Shown: positions 22,614-30,679, numbered from the stretch's first letter. The stretch is DNA of 45,748 nucleotides from Bacteroidota bacterium (GCA_023415275.1 JAEZLJ010000168.1:1-45748), one strand, 5' to 3'. Numbers and translations are program-made. Notes: generated from the letters alone by a model not told the origin.

Positions 22614-23255
22614 ATGCAAGTAAAAGTATTAAACATACAAGGACAAGAAACAGGTAGAACTGTTGAGCTTCCTGAAGAAATATTTGGTATCGAGCCAAAT
22701 AACCACGCCATTTATCTTGCTGTAAAGCAATACCTGGCTGCCCAGCGTCAGGGAACACATAAAGTGAAAACCCGTGCTGAAGTTCATGGTGCCAGCCGTA
22801 AGCTACACCGTCAGAAAGGTACTGGTGGTTCCCGTAAAGGTAATATCCGTAACCCTTTATATAAGGGTGGTGGTACTATCTTCGGACCTAAGCCTCACAA
22901 ATACGAGATCAAATTGAACCGTAAGGTGAAGGACCTGGCTAAGATGTCTGCTCTGGCCCATAAAGCCAAGGCTAACTCGATTTACGTAGTTGAAGACGTT
23001 CAGCTGGAAACTCCAAAAACCAAAACCTTCATGAATATGTTGAATAGCCTGAAGGTTGGTGACAAGAAGTTGATGTTCATTCTTCCTGAGTATAATGAAA
23101 CTGTATATGTAAGCTCACGTAACATTCCGTCTGTACTGACCATGTTAATGAGTGATGTGAACACTTACGACCTGGTTAACTCTGAAGTGTTGGTGTTGAC
23201 TGAAAGCGCTGCCAAAATATTTGCAGGCGGTGAGGAAGAAGAAGCAGCAGCATAA
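22614..23255 (+). CDS. rplD: 50S ribosomal protein L4
   Basis: This encodes 213 residues. The extended exit-tunnel loop (SRKLHRQKGTGGSRKGNIRN followed by GGGTIFGPKPHKY) is intact. The C-terminal helix bundle ends in an Ala/Glu-rich tail (GGEEEEAAA), a common Bacteroidota feature. L4 lines the nascent-peptide tunnel, and in enterobacteria also represses its own operon. It is one base downstream of the rplC stop, so the two are surely translated together. Confidence 0.97.
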   Translation: MQVKVLNIQGQETGRTVELPEEIFGIEPNNHAIYLAVKQYLAAQRQGTHKVKTRAEVHGASRKLHRQKGTGGSRKGNIRNPLYKGGGTIFGPKPHKYEIKLNRKVKDLAKMSALAHKAKANSIYVVEDVQLETPKTKTFMNMLNSLKVGDKKLMFILPEYNETVYVSSRNIPSVLTMLMSDVNTYDLVNSEVLVLTESAAKIFAGGEEEEAAA

Positions 23256-23371
23256 TTCATTGGCGAACCGGGAAATCCGGTGTGCTGATATAGTTCTTAT
23301 AGTAATAGACAGGTGGTTTTGAATATTCATTGTCACATTGTTGAATTGTCAAATTTTCAAATTGAATTCAG

Positions 23372-23671
23372 ATGAAACTTTCTGAAGTACTGATAAAACC
23401 AATTTTAACCGAAAAAGCAAACAGCCAGCAGGAAAGCCTGCGTCGTTACGCTTTCAAGGTTGCCCGTAAAGCCAACAAACTCGAGATCAAAAAAGCAATC
23501 GAAGAGTTTTACGGAGTAAGTGTAGTGGATGTAAACACTGCCGTTGTTCCTGGTAAGAACAAAACACGTTATACAAAGAAAGGATTTACCAAAGGTCAGA
23601 AGCCGGCTTATAAAAAAGCTATGGTAACTGTAGCTGAAGGTGAAAACATTGATTTGTATTCTAACATCTAA
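23372..23671 (+). CDS. rplW: 50S ribosomal protein L23
   Basis: This encodes 99 residues: LSEVLIKPILTEKAN at the start, the RRYAFKVARKANKLEIKKAI helix-strand core and the GFTKGQKPAYKKAMVTV tail. L23 sits at the tunnel exit and is the docking point for trigger factor and SRP. The leader before it is A/T-rich with the motif TCAAATTTTCAAATT, no Shine-Dalgarno sequence. Confidence 0.97.
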   Translation: MKLSEVLIKPILTEKANSQQESLRRYAFKVARKANKLEIKKAIEEFYGVSVVDVNTAVVPGKNKTRYTKKGFTKGQKPAYKKAMVTVAEGENIDLYSNI

Positions 23672-23725
23672 TTCGTAAACAAGAATGGCCTCAACAGCCG
23701 CAAATGTTGAAAAAGCAATAAAGTC

Positions 23726-24565
23726 ATGGCATTAAAAAAGTATAAACCCATTACAGCTGGTACTCGTTGGAGGATCGGTAATGCATACGCAGAGGTTACT
23801 ACCAATGAGCCTGAAAAAACATTGGTTGAAGTAAAGACACGCACCGGTGGTCGTAACTCTCAGGGCCGCAGGGCGATGCGCTATATTGGTGGCGGTCATA
23901 AGAAGATGTACCGTGTGATCGATTTCAAAAGGAACAAAAAAGATATTCCTGGTACTGTAGCTACTATCGAATACGATCCGAACAGAACAACATTCATCGC
24001 CTTATTGCATTATGCAGATGGTGAGAAAAGATATATCCTGGCTCCCCAGGGCTTAACAGTAGGTATGACCGTGATTAGCGGTGATGCTGTGGCTCCGGAA
24101 TTAGGAAACGCATTGCAGTTGAAGAACATGCCGTTGGGTACTGTTGTTCATAACATTGAAATGCAGCCTGGCCAGGGTGGTAAAATTGCCCGTAGTGCCG
24201 GTGCATCAGCACAGCTTTCTAACAAGGAAGAGAAATATGCAGTTCTTAAAATGCCAAGTGGTGAGTTAAGAAAAGTATTGATCAATTGTTATGCTACTGT
24301 GGGTATTGCTTCTAACAGCGATCACCAGTTGCAATCAATGGGTAAAGCTGGTAGAAACCGTTGGAAATGTATTAAGCCAAGAAACCGTGGTGTGGCCATG
24401 AACCCTGTAGATCACCCAATGGGTGGTGGTGAAGGTCGTGCTTCCGGAGGTCAGCCTCGTAGCAGGACGGGTCAATACTCTCGTGGCTTGAAAACACGTA
24501 CAAAGGGTAAGGGCAGTGATAAGTTGATTATTCAACGTAAGAATGGTAAGAAACTGGCTAAATAA
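23726..24565 (+). CDS. rplB: 50S ribosomal protein L2
   Basis: This encodes 279 residues. The conserved RRAMRYIGGGHKKMYRVIDF, the strand DPNRTTFIALLHYADG, the peptidyl-transferase region segment GVAMNPVDHPMGGGEGR with its functional His, and the SGGQPRSRTGQYSRGLKTR tail are all present. L2 is required for subunit joining and tRNA binding. The last residues KNGKKLAK are the usual basic end. Confidence 0.98.
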   Translation: MALKKYKPITAGTRWRIGNAYAEVTTNEPEKTLVEVKTRTGGRNSQGRRAMRYIGGGHKKMYRVIDFKRNKKDIPGTVATIEYDPNRTTFIALLHYADGEKRYILAPQGLTVGMTVISGDAVAPELGNALQLKNMPLGTVVHNIEMQPGQGGKIARSAGASAQLSNKEEKYAVLKMPSGELRKVLINCYATVGIASNSDHQLQSMGKAGRNRWKCIKPRNRGVAMNPVDHPMGGGEGRASGGQPRSRTGQYSRGLKTRTKGKGSDKLIIQRKNGKKLAK

Positions 24566-24595
24566 TTAAACTGACAATTCTAAACAGAATATAAA

Positions 24596-24865
24596 ATGGC
24601 TCGTTCAATTAAAAAAGGTCCTTATGTAGCAGCTAACCTGGAAGGTAAGGTGTTGGCCATCAACGAGGGCAAAAACAAGAAAGGCGTGATCAAAACATGG
24701 AGCCGTCGCTCTACGATCACTCCTGATTTTGTAGGTCATACGTTTGCGGTACACAACGGGAATAAGTTCATCCCTGTGTATGTTACAGAGTTCATGGTAG
24801 GACACAAGTTGGGTGAATTTGCACCCACCAGGAACTTTAAAGGACATTCAAGTAAAAAAGGATAA
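24596..24865 (+). CDS. rpsS: 30S ribosomal protein S19
   Basis: This encodes 89 residues with ARSIKKGPYVAANLEGKVLA, the TWSRRSTITPDFVGHTFAVH core and the final APTRNFKGHSSKKG. S19 binds 16S rRNA in the 30S head together with S13. It is followed by a spacer with heptamer repeats before rplV. Confidence 0.97.
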   Translation: MARSIKKGPYVAANLEGKVLAINEGKNKKGVIKTWSRRSTITPDFVGHTFAVHNGNKFIPVYVTEFMVGHKLGEFAPTRNFKGHSSKKG

Positions 24866-24868
24866 AAA

Positions 24869-24896
24869 GGTTTATGGTTTACGGTTTATGGTTTCT
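24869..24896 (+). repeat. Four tandem 7-mers GGTTTAY
   Basis: The rpsS-rplV gap holds GGTTTAT-GGTTTAC-GGTTTAT-GGTTTCT, four consecutive 7-base units. A loosely complementary stretch (CCAACC...AACCAAAG...TATAAACAAGAAAC) follows at 24906-24939, so the RNA may fold. Similar A/T heptamer repeats occur in other gaps of this operon. Confidence 0.6.
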
Positions 24897-24948
24897 TGAA
24901 GAGGGACCAACCAAAAACCAAAGACTATAAACAAGAAACTTTATAAAA

Positions 24949-25287
24949 ATGGAAGCAGTAGCAAAACTGAGAAATTATCCAACATCTCCACGCAAGATGC
25001 GCCTATTGGCGGATCTGATCCGTGGCATGCAAGTAGAAAAAGCTTTGGCTGTTTTGGAACATAATCCCAAGCATCCTGCAGTGCCTATGCGTAAACTGGT
25101 GTTGAGTGCTATAAGCAACTGGAAGCAGAAGAATGAAGGCGGTGATGAAGGCCAGTTGTTTGTAAAGACCATATTTGTTGATGGCGCAAGAACATTAAAG
25201 CGTATGCGTCCGGCACCCCAGGGTCGCGGATACCGCGTACGTAAGAGAAGCAATCACGTAACCGTAATTGTTGACGCAAAACCTTAA
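24949..25287 (+). CDS. rplV: 50S ribosomal protein L22
   Basis: This encodes 112 residues, with LRNYPTSPRKMRLLADLIRG at the start and the beta-hairpin RMRPAPQGRGYRVRKRSNHV that reaches into the exit tunnel, where changes give macrolide resistance elsewhere. The globular part covers L22's usual span. Confidence 0.97.
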   Translation: MEAVAKLRNYPTSPRKMRLLADLIRGMQVEKALAVLEHNPKHPAVPMRKLVLSAISNWKQKNEGGDEGQLFVKTIFVDGARTLKRMRPAPQGRGYRVRKRSNHVTVIVDAKP

Positions 25288-25309
25288 TTCAAATTATTAA
25301 AGTATAATC

Positions 25310-26116
25310 ATGGGTCAAAAAGCAAATCCTATTGGTAACAGGTTAGGCATCATCAGGGGATGGGAATCTAACTGGTATGGCAATAAAAAAGACTTTGCAA
25401 CCAAACTGATCGAAGACAACAAAATCAGGACATACCTGAATGCACGTATCAATAAAGGTGGCATTGCCAAGATAGTTATTGAGAGAACATTAGGAAAACT
25501 GATCGTTACCATTCATACATCCAAACCTGGTATCATCATCGGTAAAGGTGGTGGTGAGGTTGATCGCATCAAGGAAGAGTTGAAGAAGCTGACAGGAAAA
25601 GATGATGTGCAGATCAACATCCTGGAGATCCGCCGTCCTGAATTGGATGCTATGATTGTAGGAGATACGATTGCCCGCCAGATTGAAAATCGTATCAATT
25701 TCAAAAGAGCTACTAAAATGGCCATTGCTTCTTCACTTCGTATGGGTGCAGAAGGTATCAAGGTGAAATTAAGCGGCCGTTTAGGTGGCGCTGAGATTGC
25801 CCGTAGCGAAGAATTCAAGCAAGGTCGTACTCCTCTTCATACTTTCCGTATGGATATTGATTATGCCAATGTATATGCACAAACAGTATATGGTAAAATT
25901 GGTATCAAGGTATGGATCTGTAAAGGTGAAGTATTACAAAAGAGGGATTTGAATCCAAACTTTGTTGGTGGAAAGAGCGATGTGAGCGACAGGAGAGAAA
26001 GAAGAGATGAGAGAGGTGGTGGTTTCAGAGGTGGAGATAGAAGACAAGGTGGCGGAGGCCAGGGTGGCAGCCGTGACTTCAACAGGGGTCGTGGTGGAAG
26101 AGGCCAGCATCAATAA
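25310..26116 (+). CDS. rpsC: 30S ribosomal protein S3, with RGG-rich tail
   Basis: This encodes 268 residues. The N-terminal KH domain (KPGIIIGKGGGEVDRIKEEL) and the S3 C-domain (GRLGGAEIARSEEFKQGRTP, then TVYGKIGIKVWICKGEVL) are complete by about residue 212. The remaining ~50 residues are Arg/Gly/Asp-rich with RGGG, GGDRRQ and GRGGRG units, a longer, more RGG-like tail than in most S3 proteins. S3 is at the mRNA entry site and helps helicase activity, so a disordered basic tail could touch mRNA. Start ATG follows 22 bases after rplV. Confidence 0.97.
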   Translation: MGQKANPIGNRLGIIRGWESNWYGNKKDFATKLIEDNKIRTYLNARINKGGIAKIVIERTLGKLIVTIHTSKPGIIIGKGGGEVDRIKEELKKLTGKDDVQINILEIRRPELDAMIVGDTIARQIENRINFKRATKMAIASSLRMGAEGIKVKLSGRLGGAEIARSEEFKQGRTPLHTFRMDIDYANVYAQTVYGKIGIKVWICKGEVLQKRDLNPNFVGGKSDVSDRRERRDERGGGFRGGDRRQGGGGQGGSRDFNRGRGGRGQHQ

Positions 26117-26217
26117 GTAGTCAGCTTATAGTTGACAAAATAGAAACAAAACGATTATAAAATAGGATAAGCTGGTGTGAGAGCATTAGCAAATTATCGA
26201 ATTATCAAATTGATTTT

Positions 26218-26640
26218 ATGTTACAGCCGAAAAGAACAAAGCACAGGAAAATGCAGAAAGGTCGCATGAAAGGCGATGCAAAAAGAGGTACAACTATCTC
26301 TTTTGGTTCTTTTGCACTGAAAGCTTTGGAAAATCATTGGATCACCGATCGTCAGATAGAAGCGGCGAGACAAGCGTTAACGCGTCATATGAAACGTGAA
26401 GGTAACGTGTGGATCCGCATATTTCCTGATAAGCCTATTACCAACAAGCCTGCAGAGGTTCGTATGGGTAAAGGTAAAGGTAACCTTGAGTACTGGGCTG
26501 CTGTAGTTAAGCCAGGTCGTATCCTTTTTGAAATAGACGGGGTAACTGAGGAAGTGGCAAAAGGAGCATTGAACCTTGCAGCAGGTAAATTACCCATTGC
26601 AACAAAATTCATCAAGCGTCGCGATTTAGCGGAGGCATAA
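26218..26640 (+). CDS. rplP: 50S ribosomal protein L16
   Basis: This encodes 140 residues with LQPKRTKHRKMQKGRMKGDA at the start, the GSFALKALENHWITDRQIEA core and the AKGALNLAAGKLPIATKFI end. L16 supports the A site and aminoacyl-tRNA positioning. It lies 101 bases after rpsC, behind a leader with the repeated ATTATC/AAATT motifs. Confidence 0.97.
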   Translation: MLQPKRTKHRKMQKGRMKGDAKRGTTISFGSFALKALENHWITDRQIEAARQALTRHMKREGNVWIRIFPDKPITNKPAEVRMGKGKGNLEYWAAVVKPGRILFEIDGVTEEVAKGALNLAAGKLPIATKFIKRRDLAEA

Positions 26641-26730
26641 GTAATTAGCTGGTTTGGAAAGTAGAAGTGTGTTGTTGGAAGTAGTGTTGTAGTGTCATTT
26701 TTTAAACCATAACATTTTCAAATTAAGAAC

Positions 26731-26937
26731 ATGTCAAAGACAGTAGATTTCAAAAAAAGCATTCAGGGTTTAAGCGAGCAGGATCTGCAATCCCGTATTA
26801 AAGAGGATGAGCAACGCTTAAAGAAGCTTGAATTTGCACATGCTATTTCTCCATTGGAAAATCCAATGAGCATCAGGAACCTGCGTAAGGAAGTAGCCCG
26901 TTTGAAAACTGAATTAAAAAAGAAACAATTAGGATAG
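26731..26937 (+). CDS. rpmC: 50S ribosomal protein L29
   Basis: This encodes 68 residues, a two-helix protein with LSEQDLQSRIKEDEQRLKKL, the SPLENPMSIRNLRKEVARLK second helix and a Lys-rich end. L29 sits beside L23 at the tunnel exit. The length is slightly above the usual 60-66. Confidence 0.95.
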   Translation: MSKTVDFKKSIQGLSEQDLQSRIKEDEQRLKKLEFAHAISPLENPMSIRNLRKEVARLKTELKKKQLG

Positions 26938-27007
26938 AACAGCTGCGGGCTGTTTGCTGTAAGCCCTGGCTTATAGCAAAACGCTTGAGGCTTAAAGCTT
27001 AAATAAT

Positions 27008-27295
27008 ATGGCTGAAAATACAACTACAGCAACAACAACGGAAAGCCGTAACCTGAGAAAGACCAGGATCGGTGTTGTTACCAGCAACAAAATGACTAAG
27101 ACCATCACTGTTGCCGTGGAAAGAAAAGTAAAGCACCCGATCTATGGTAAGTTCGTAAAAAAGACTACCAAGTTTCATGCTCATGATGAGAAGAATGAAG
27201 CTAGCATCGGTGATGTGGTTCGTATCATGGAAACACGTCCCATGAGCAAGACCAAGCGTTGGAGATTAGTAGAGATCGTTGAGAAAGTGAAATAA
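27008..27295 (+). CDS. rpsQ: 30S ribosomal protein S17
   Basis: This encodes 95 residues. After a Thr/Ala-rich N-terminal extension (about 15 residues), the OB-fold begins with RNLRKTRIGVVTSNKMTKTI, then HPIYGKFVKKTTKFHAHDEK and the closing MSKTKRWRLVEIVEK. S17 binds early to 16S rRNA. The leader includes a GCTTATAGC...AAAGCTTAAATA string that is repeated before rplN. Confidence 0.97.
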   Translation: MAENTTTATTTESRNLRKTRIGVVTSNKMTKTITVAVERKVKHPIYGKFVKKTTKFHAHDEKNEASIGDVVRIMETRPMSKTKRWRLVEIVEKVK

Positions 27296-27400
27296 GAAAG
27301 TGCTGCGTGCCGGAAGCCTTTGCTTCCAGTAGCAGATTCAAATAAATATTGTATTAATTGCTATCGGCTGTAAAGCTTATAGCTCAAAGCTTAAATAAAA

Positions 27401-27769
27401 ATGATCCAGCAAGAATCCCGTTTAAACGTAGCGGATAACAGCGGTGCTAAAGAAGTGCTTTGTATCCGGGTATTGGGTAATAGTGGTCAGCGTTACGCAG
27501 GAGTGGGTGATAAGATTGTAGTTACTGTAAAAGACGCTATCCCTGCCGGCGGTATCAAAAAAGGTACTGTGGCCAAAGCGGTTATCGTTCGTACTAAAAA
27601 CAAACTGCGTCGTAAGGATGGTTCCTATATCCGTTTCGATGACAATGCAGTAGTGATACTGAATGCAGCAGATGAGCCAAGAGGTACACGTATTTTCGGG
27701 CCAGTAGCCAGGGAACTTCGTGATAAAGGTTATATGAAGATCATTTCATTAGCACCAGAGGTTCTTTAA
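27401..27769 (+). CDS. rplN: 50S ribosomal protein L14
   Basis: This encodes 122 residues, the normal size: MIQQESRLNVADNSGAKEVL, then RRKDGSYIRFDDNAVVILNA and the RGTRIFGPVARELR end, which faces the subunit interface. The leader (27361-27400) repeats parts of the one before rpsQ. Confidence 0.98.
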   Translation: MIQQESRLNVADNSGAKEVLCIRVLGNSGQRYAGVGDKIVVTVKDAIPAGGIKKGTVAKAVIVRTKNKLRRKDGSYIRFDDNAVVILNAADEPRGTRIFGPVARELRDKGYMKIISLAPEVL

Positions 27770-27821
27770 TAAAATAGTAAAATGTATCCCCGTTGGAATG
27801 GGGAGGTAAAAGAATAACAAA

Positions 27822-28151
27822 ATGAAAACAAGATTTAAACCAAAGTATAATATCAGGAAAGGCGACCAGGTGGTTGTTATCACTGGTGATGACAAAGATC
27901 TGAAAAAGCCGCGCCTGGTAAAAGATGTACTGGTTGATGAAGGGAAAGTGATTGTAGAAGGTGTGAACATCATTACCAAGCACACAAAGCCTTCAGCTCA
28001 AAACACTAAGGGCGGGATCGTTAAGAAAGAAGCGCCGATCAACATCAGCAATGTTATGTTGTGGGATGGTAAGCAGGGTGCTAAAGTGAAGAGAGAAGAA
28101 AAAGACGGTAAAAAAATTCGTATATCTAAAAAATCTGGAGGGGTAATATAA
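27822..28151 (+). CDS. rplX: 50S ribosomal protein L24
   Basis: This encodes 109 residues with the KOW motif (IRKGDQVVVITGDDKD) and the VEGVNIITKHTKPSAQNTKG hairpin loop. L24 is one of the two primary 50S assembly initiators. A GC hairpin CCCC/GGGG (27788-27803) and GGAGG lie upstream, but the spacing of 15 bases to the ATG is too long for a usual Shine-Dalgarno pairing. Confidence 0.97.
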   Translation: MKTRFKPKYNIRKGDQVVVITGDDKDLKKPRLVKDVLVDEGKVIVEGVNIITKHTKPSAQNTKGGIVKKEAPINISNVMLWDGKQGAKVKREEKDGKKIRISKKSGGVI

Positions 28152-28153
28152 TC

Positions 28154-28720
28154 ATGGCTACAGCAACATATACTCCGAGATTAAAAAATAAGTATAAGGA
28201 TGAAGTGATCCCTGCGTTGATGAAGCGCTTTGGATACAAATCCATTATGCAGGTTCCTAAATTGGAAAAGATCGCTATTAACCGTGGTGTTAATGGTGCA
28301 GTAAATGATAAGAAATTAGTTGATATCGCCCTGGAAGAACTGACAACTATCAGTGGTCAGAAGGCAGTTTCAACTATGTCTAAGAAAGATATCTCCAACT
28401 TTAAATTGCGTAAGAACATGCCTATTGGCGCCCGTGTTACTTTACGTGGTGAGAAGATGTATGAATTCCTGGACCGTTTGATATCTGTAGCACTTCCACG
28501 TGTACGTGATTTCAAAGGTATCAACGAGAAATCTTTCGATGGTCGTGGCAATTATACAATGGGTGTTACCGAGCAGATCATTTTTCCTGAAATCGATATC
28601 GATAAGGTGAATCGTATCACAGGTATGGATATCAGCTTTGTTACTTCAGCTCAAACTGATGAAGAAGCTTATGAGCTGTTGAAAGAGCTTGGTATGCCTT
28701 TTAAAAATGTAAAGAAATAA
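28154..28720 (+). CDS. rplE: 50S ribosomal protein L5
   Basis: This encodes 188 residues. LKNKYKDEVIPALMKRFGYK at the start, the NFKLRKNMPIGARVTLRGEK core and the GVTEQIIFPEIDIDKVNRI strand fit bacterial L5, which carries 5S rRNA and touches P-site tRNA. It starts two bases after the rplX stop. In E. coli the S8 repressor site of the spc operon lies at this start; no comparable structure was recognised here. Confidence 0.97.
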   Translation: MATATYTPRLKNKYKDEVIPALMKRFGYKSIMQVPKLEKIAINRGVNGAVNDKKLVDIALEELTTISGQKAVSTMSKKDISNFKLRKNMPIGARVTLRGEKMYEFLDRLISVALPRVRDFKGINEKSFDGRGNYTMGVTEQIIFPEIDIDKVNRITGMDISFVTSAQTDEEAYELLKELGMPFKNVKK

Positions 28721-28786
28721 TTGGATCAAGGGTTCCGGGAGAACATCCCGGATCACGATTACAGAAATAAAAAATAAAAATCAATT

Positions 28787-29056
28787 ATGGCTAAAGAATC
28801 AGTAAAAGCCAGACAACGTAAAAGAGAAAGAATGGTAGCCCAATATGCTGAAAAAAGAGCAGCATTGAAGGAAGCCGGAGATTGGCAGGCATTGGATGCC
28901 TTACCAAAGAATTCTTCTAAAGTGCGTTTGAAGAACCGTTGTCAGATGACAGGTCGTCCAAGAGGGTATACCCGTTATTTCGGTATCTCCAGGATCGCAC
29001 TTCGTGACATGGCTTTAAATGGAATGATTCCAGGTTTGAAAAAAGCAAGCTGGTAA
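28787..29056 (+). CDS. rpsN: 30S ribosomal protein S14 (zinc-free form)
   Basis: This encodes 89 residues, the long form of S14, with SVKARQRKRERMVAQYAEKR at the start and KNRCQMTGRPRGYTRYFGIS near the end. The four zinc-binding Cys of the short form are absent (only the single Cys in NRCQMTG), so it is the zinc-independent type. It binds 16S rRNA late in 30S head assembly. Confidence 0.97.
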   Translation: MAKESVKARQRKRERMVAQYAEKRAALKEAGDWQALDALPKNSSKVRLKNRCQMTGRPRGYTRYFGISRIALRDMALNGMIPGLKKASW

Positions 29057-29144
29057 AATACTAATGATCCATTGATTGACACGTGTTGTCAAAAGGGATC
29101 ATGACAGTAACTAATAAAATTTAAAAATTTAAACTATCCAATTG

Positions 29145-29178
29145 TTCCGCTCCGGCGGAATGTAGGAGGGCTAATAAT
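29145..29178 (+). promoter_or_regulatory. rpsH Shine-Dalgarno with hairpin just upstream
   Basis: AGGAGGG lies at 29164-29170, AGGAGG ending nine bases before the ATG at 29179. Immediately upstream is the hairpin TTCCGC-TCCG-GCGGAA (29145-29160). No other gene of this operon has a comparable well-placed site; GGAGG strings before rplX and rplE are 12-15 bases away and the latter is inside rplX coding sequence. Confidence 0.75.
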
Positions 29179-29577
29179 ATGGTAACAGATCCTATTGCAG
29201 ATTATTTGACAAGAATCCGTAATGCGCAAATGGCAGGTCATAGAATTGTTGAGATTCCAGCGTCTAACCTGAAAAAGCGTATGACTGAAATCCTGTACAA
29301 CCAGGGTTATATTCTGAAATACAAGTTTGAGGATGACAATAAGCAAGGCTTGATCAAAATAGCTTTGAAGTATGATGCTCAAACCAAGCAACCGGCTATT
29401 CAAAGCCTTGAAAGAGTAAGCCGTCCGGGTTTGCGCCATTATGCAAAGCCAGGTGATTTTCGCCGGGTGAAGAACGGCCTGGGTGTAGCGATCATTTCTA
29501 CTTCCAAAGGCGTTTTAACTGATAAGGAAGCTAAGGTGCAGAATGTTGGTGGTGAAGTTCTTTGTTATATATATTAA
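29179..29577 (+). CDS. rpsH: 30S ribosomal protein S8
   Basis: This encodes 132 residues, normal: MVTDPIADYLTRIRNAQMAG at the start, then the VEIPASNLKKRMTEILYNQG region and the LGVAIISTSKGVLTDKEAKV closing domain. S8 binds the central 16S domain and in E. coli represses the spc operon. It is the only gene of the operon here with a strong, correctly placed Shine-Dalgarno sequence, behind a short hairpin. Confidence 0.98.
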   Translation: MVTDPIADYLTRIRNAQMAGHRIVEIPASNLKKRMTEILYNQGYILKYKFEDDNKQGLIKIALKYDAQTKQPAIQSLERVSRPGLRHYAKPGDFRRVKNGLGVAIISTSKGVLTDKEAKVQNVGGEVLCYIY

Positions 29578-29666
29578 TACCAGTTGTTGATACATTAAGC
29601 CGACACCTATCCAGGCTGACCGGTCAATAACGTAACAACTTAATCAAATAATTTAAAACATATTTT

Positions 29667-30221
29667 ATGTCTCGTATAGGTAAAGCTCCCATTACAGTTC
29701 CAGCTGGCGTAACAGTGAGTGTTGGTTCTGACAATGTGGTAACTGTAAAAGGACCAAAAGGTGAATTGAAACAACCGATTGATCGTGATATTAAAGTGGA
29801 AGTAAAAGACGGGCAGATCCAGGTTACACGTCCTACAGACCAGATCCGCCACCGTGCGCTTCATGGTTTGTCAAGAGCCCTGGTAAGCAACCTTGTAAAA
29901 GGTGTTACCGATGGCTATACAAAAAAGCTGGAATTGATCGGGGTAGGTTTTAAAGCTGCCAACACTGGTAATGTGCTGGACCTGGCTTTAGGTTATTCTC
30001 ACAATATCATCTTTGAAATTCCTAAAGAATTAAAGGTAGCTACTGAGCAGTTAAAAGGTCAGAACCCTACAATCACTCTTGAAGGAATTGACCGTCAATT
30101 GATTGGTGCAGTTGCTGCTAAGATCCGCAGTCTTCGTAAGCCTGAACCATACAAAGGAAAAGGTGTGCGTTACCAGGGTGAAGTGGTTCGTAAAAAAGCT
30201 GGTAAAGCTGCAGGTAAATAA
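29667..30221 (+). CDS. rplF: 50S ribosomal protein L6
   Basis: This encodes 184 residues with both L6 repeats: SRIGKAPITVPAGVTVSVGS, TRPTDQIRHRALHGLSRALV, then GVTDGYTKKLELIGVGFKAA and a closing KPEPYKGKGVRYQGEVVRKK. L6 lies near the sarcin-ricin loop and helps the GTPase centre form. Sequence and length are standard. Confidence 0.98.
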   Translation: MSRIGKAPITVPAGVTVSVGSDNVVTVKGPKGELKQPIDRDIKVEVKDGQIQVTRPTDQIRHRALHGLSRALVSNLVKGVTDGYTKKLELIGVGFKAANTGNVLDLALGYSHNIIFEIPKELKVATEQLKGQNPTITLEGIDRQLIGAVAAKIRSLRKPEPYKGKGVRYQGEVVRKKAGKAAGK

Positions 30222-30319
30222 TAGTTTTTTGTTTGGATTCTTCCTGCCATTGGTAGGGGTGATCCGGAAAATAAAATATAAAATATCCCTGGCAGTATCA
30301 GGGAGTTAAATAGAATAAA

Positions 30320-30679
30320 ATGAGAACAAGCGCAAAATTATCCAGGAGACAGAACATTCGCTACCGTATCCGTGCCAAGATAGCCGGAACGGCGCAAAAG
30401 CCTCGTCTTTCTGTATTTCGCAGTAATGCAGATATATATGTTCAGTTAATTGATGATGACAGTTCCGCAACATTGGCTTCTGCATCTTCAAGGGATAAGG
30501 ACATAGCTGCCCAAAAAGGTACTAAGACTGAAAAAAGTAAGTTGGTAGGTCAGGCAATTGCCCGCAAGGCAAAAGACCTCGGCATTGAGAAAGTAGTTTT
30601 TGATCGTGGTGGTAACCTATACCATGGCCGTGTGAAGCAACTGGCTGAAGGTGCAAGAGAAGGCGGACTGGTATTCTAA
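30320..30679 (+). CDS. rplR: 50S ribosomal protein L18
   Basis: This encodes 119 residues: RTSAKLSRRQNIRYRIRAKI basic start, PRLSVFRSNADIYVQLIDDD core, and FDRGGNLYHGRVKQLAEGAR end. L18 binds 5S rRNA with L5 and L25. The N-terminus carries the usual basic extension. Confidence 0.97.
   Translation: MRTSAKLSRRQNIRYRIRAKIAGTAQKPRLSVFRSNADIYVQLIDDDSSATLASASSRDKDIAAQKGTKTEKSKLVGQAIARKAKDLGIEKVVFDRGGNLYHGRVKQLAEGAREGGLVF

Noticed and set aside
27788..27811. Shine-Dalgarno for rplX (GGAGG)
   Set aside because: Fifteen bases from the ATG, too far for normal pairing, and it is part of a CCCC/GGGG hairpin.
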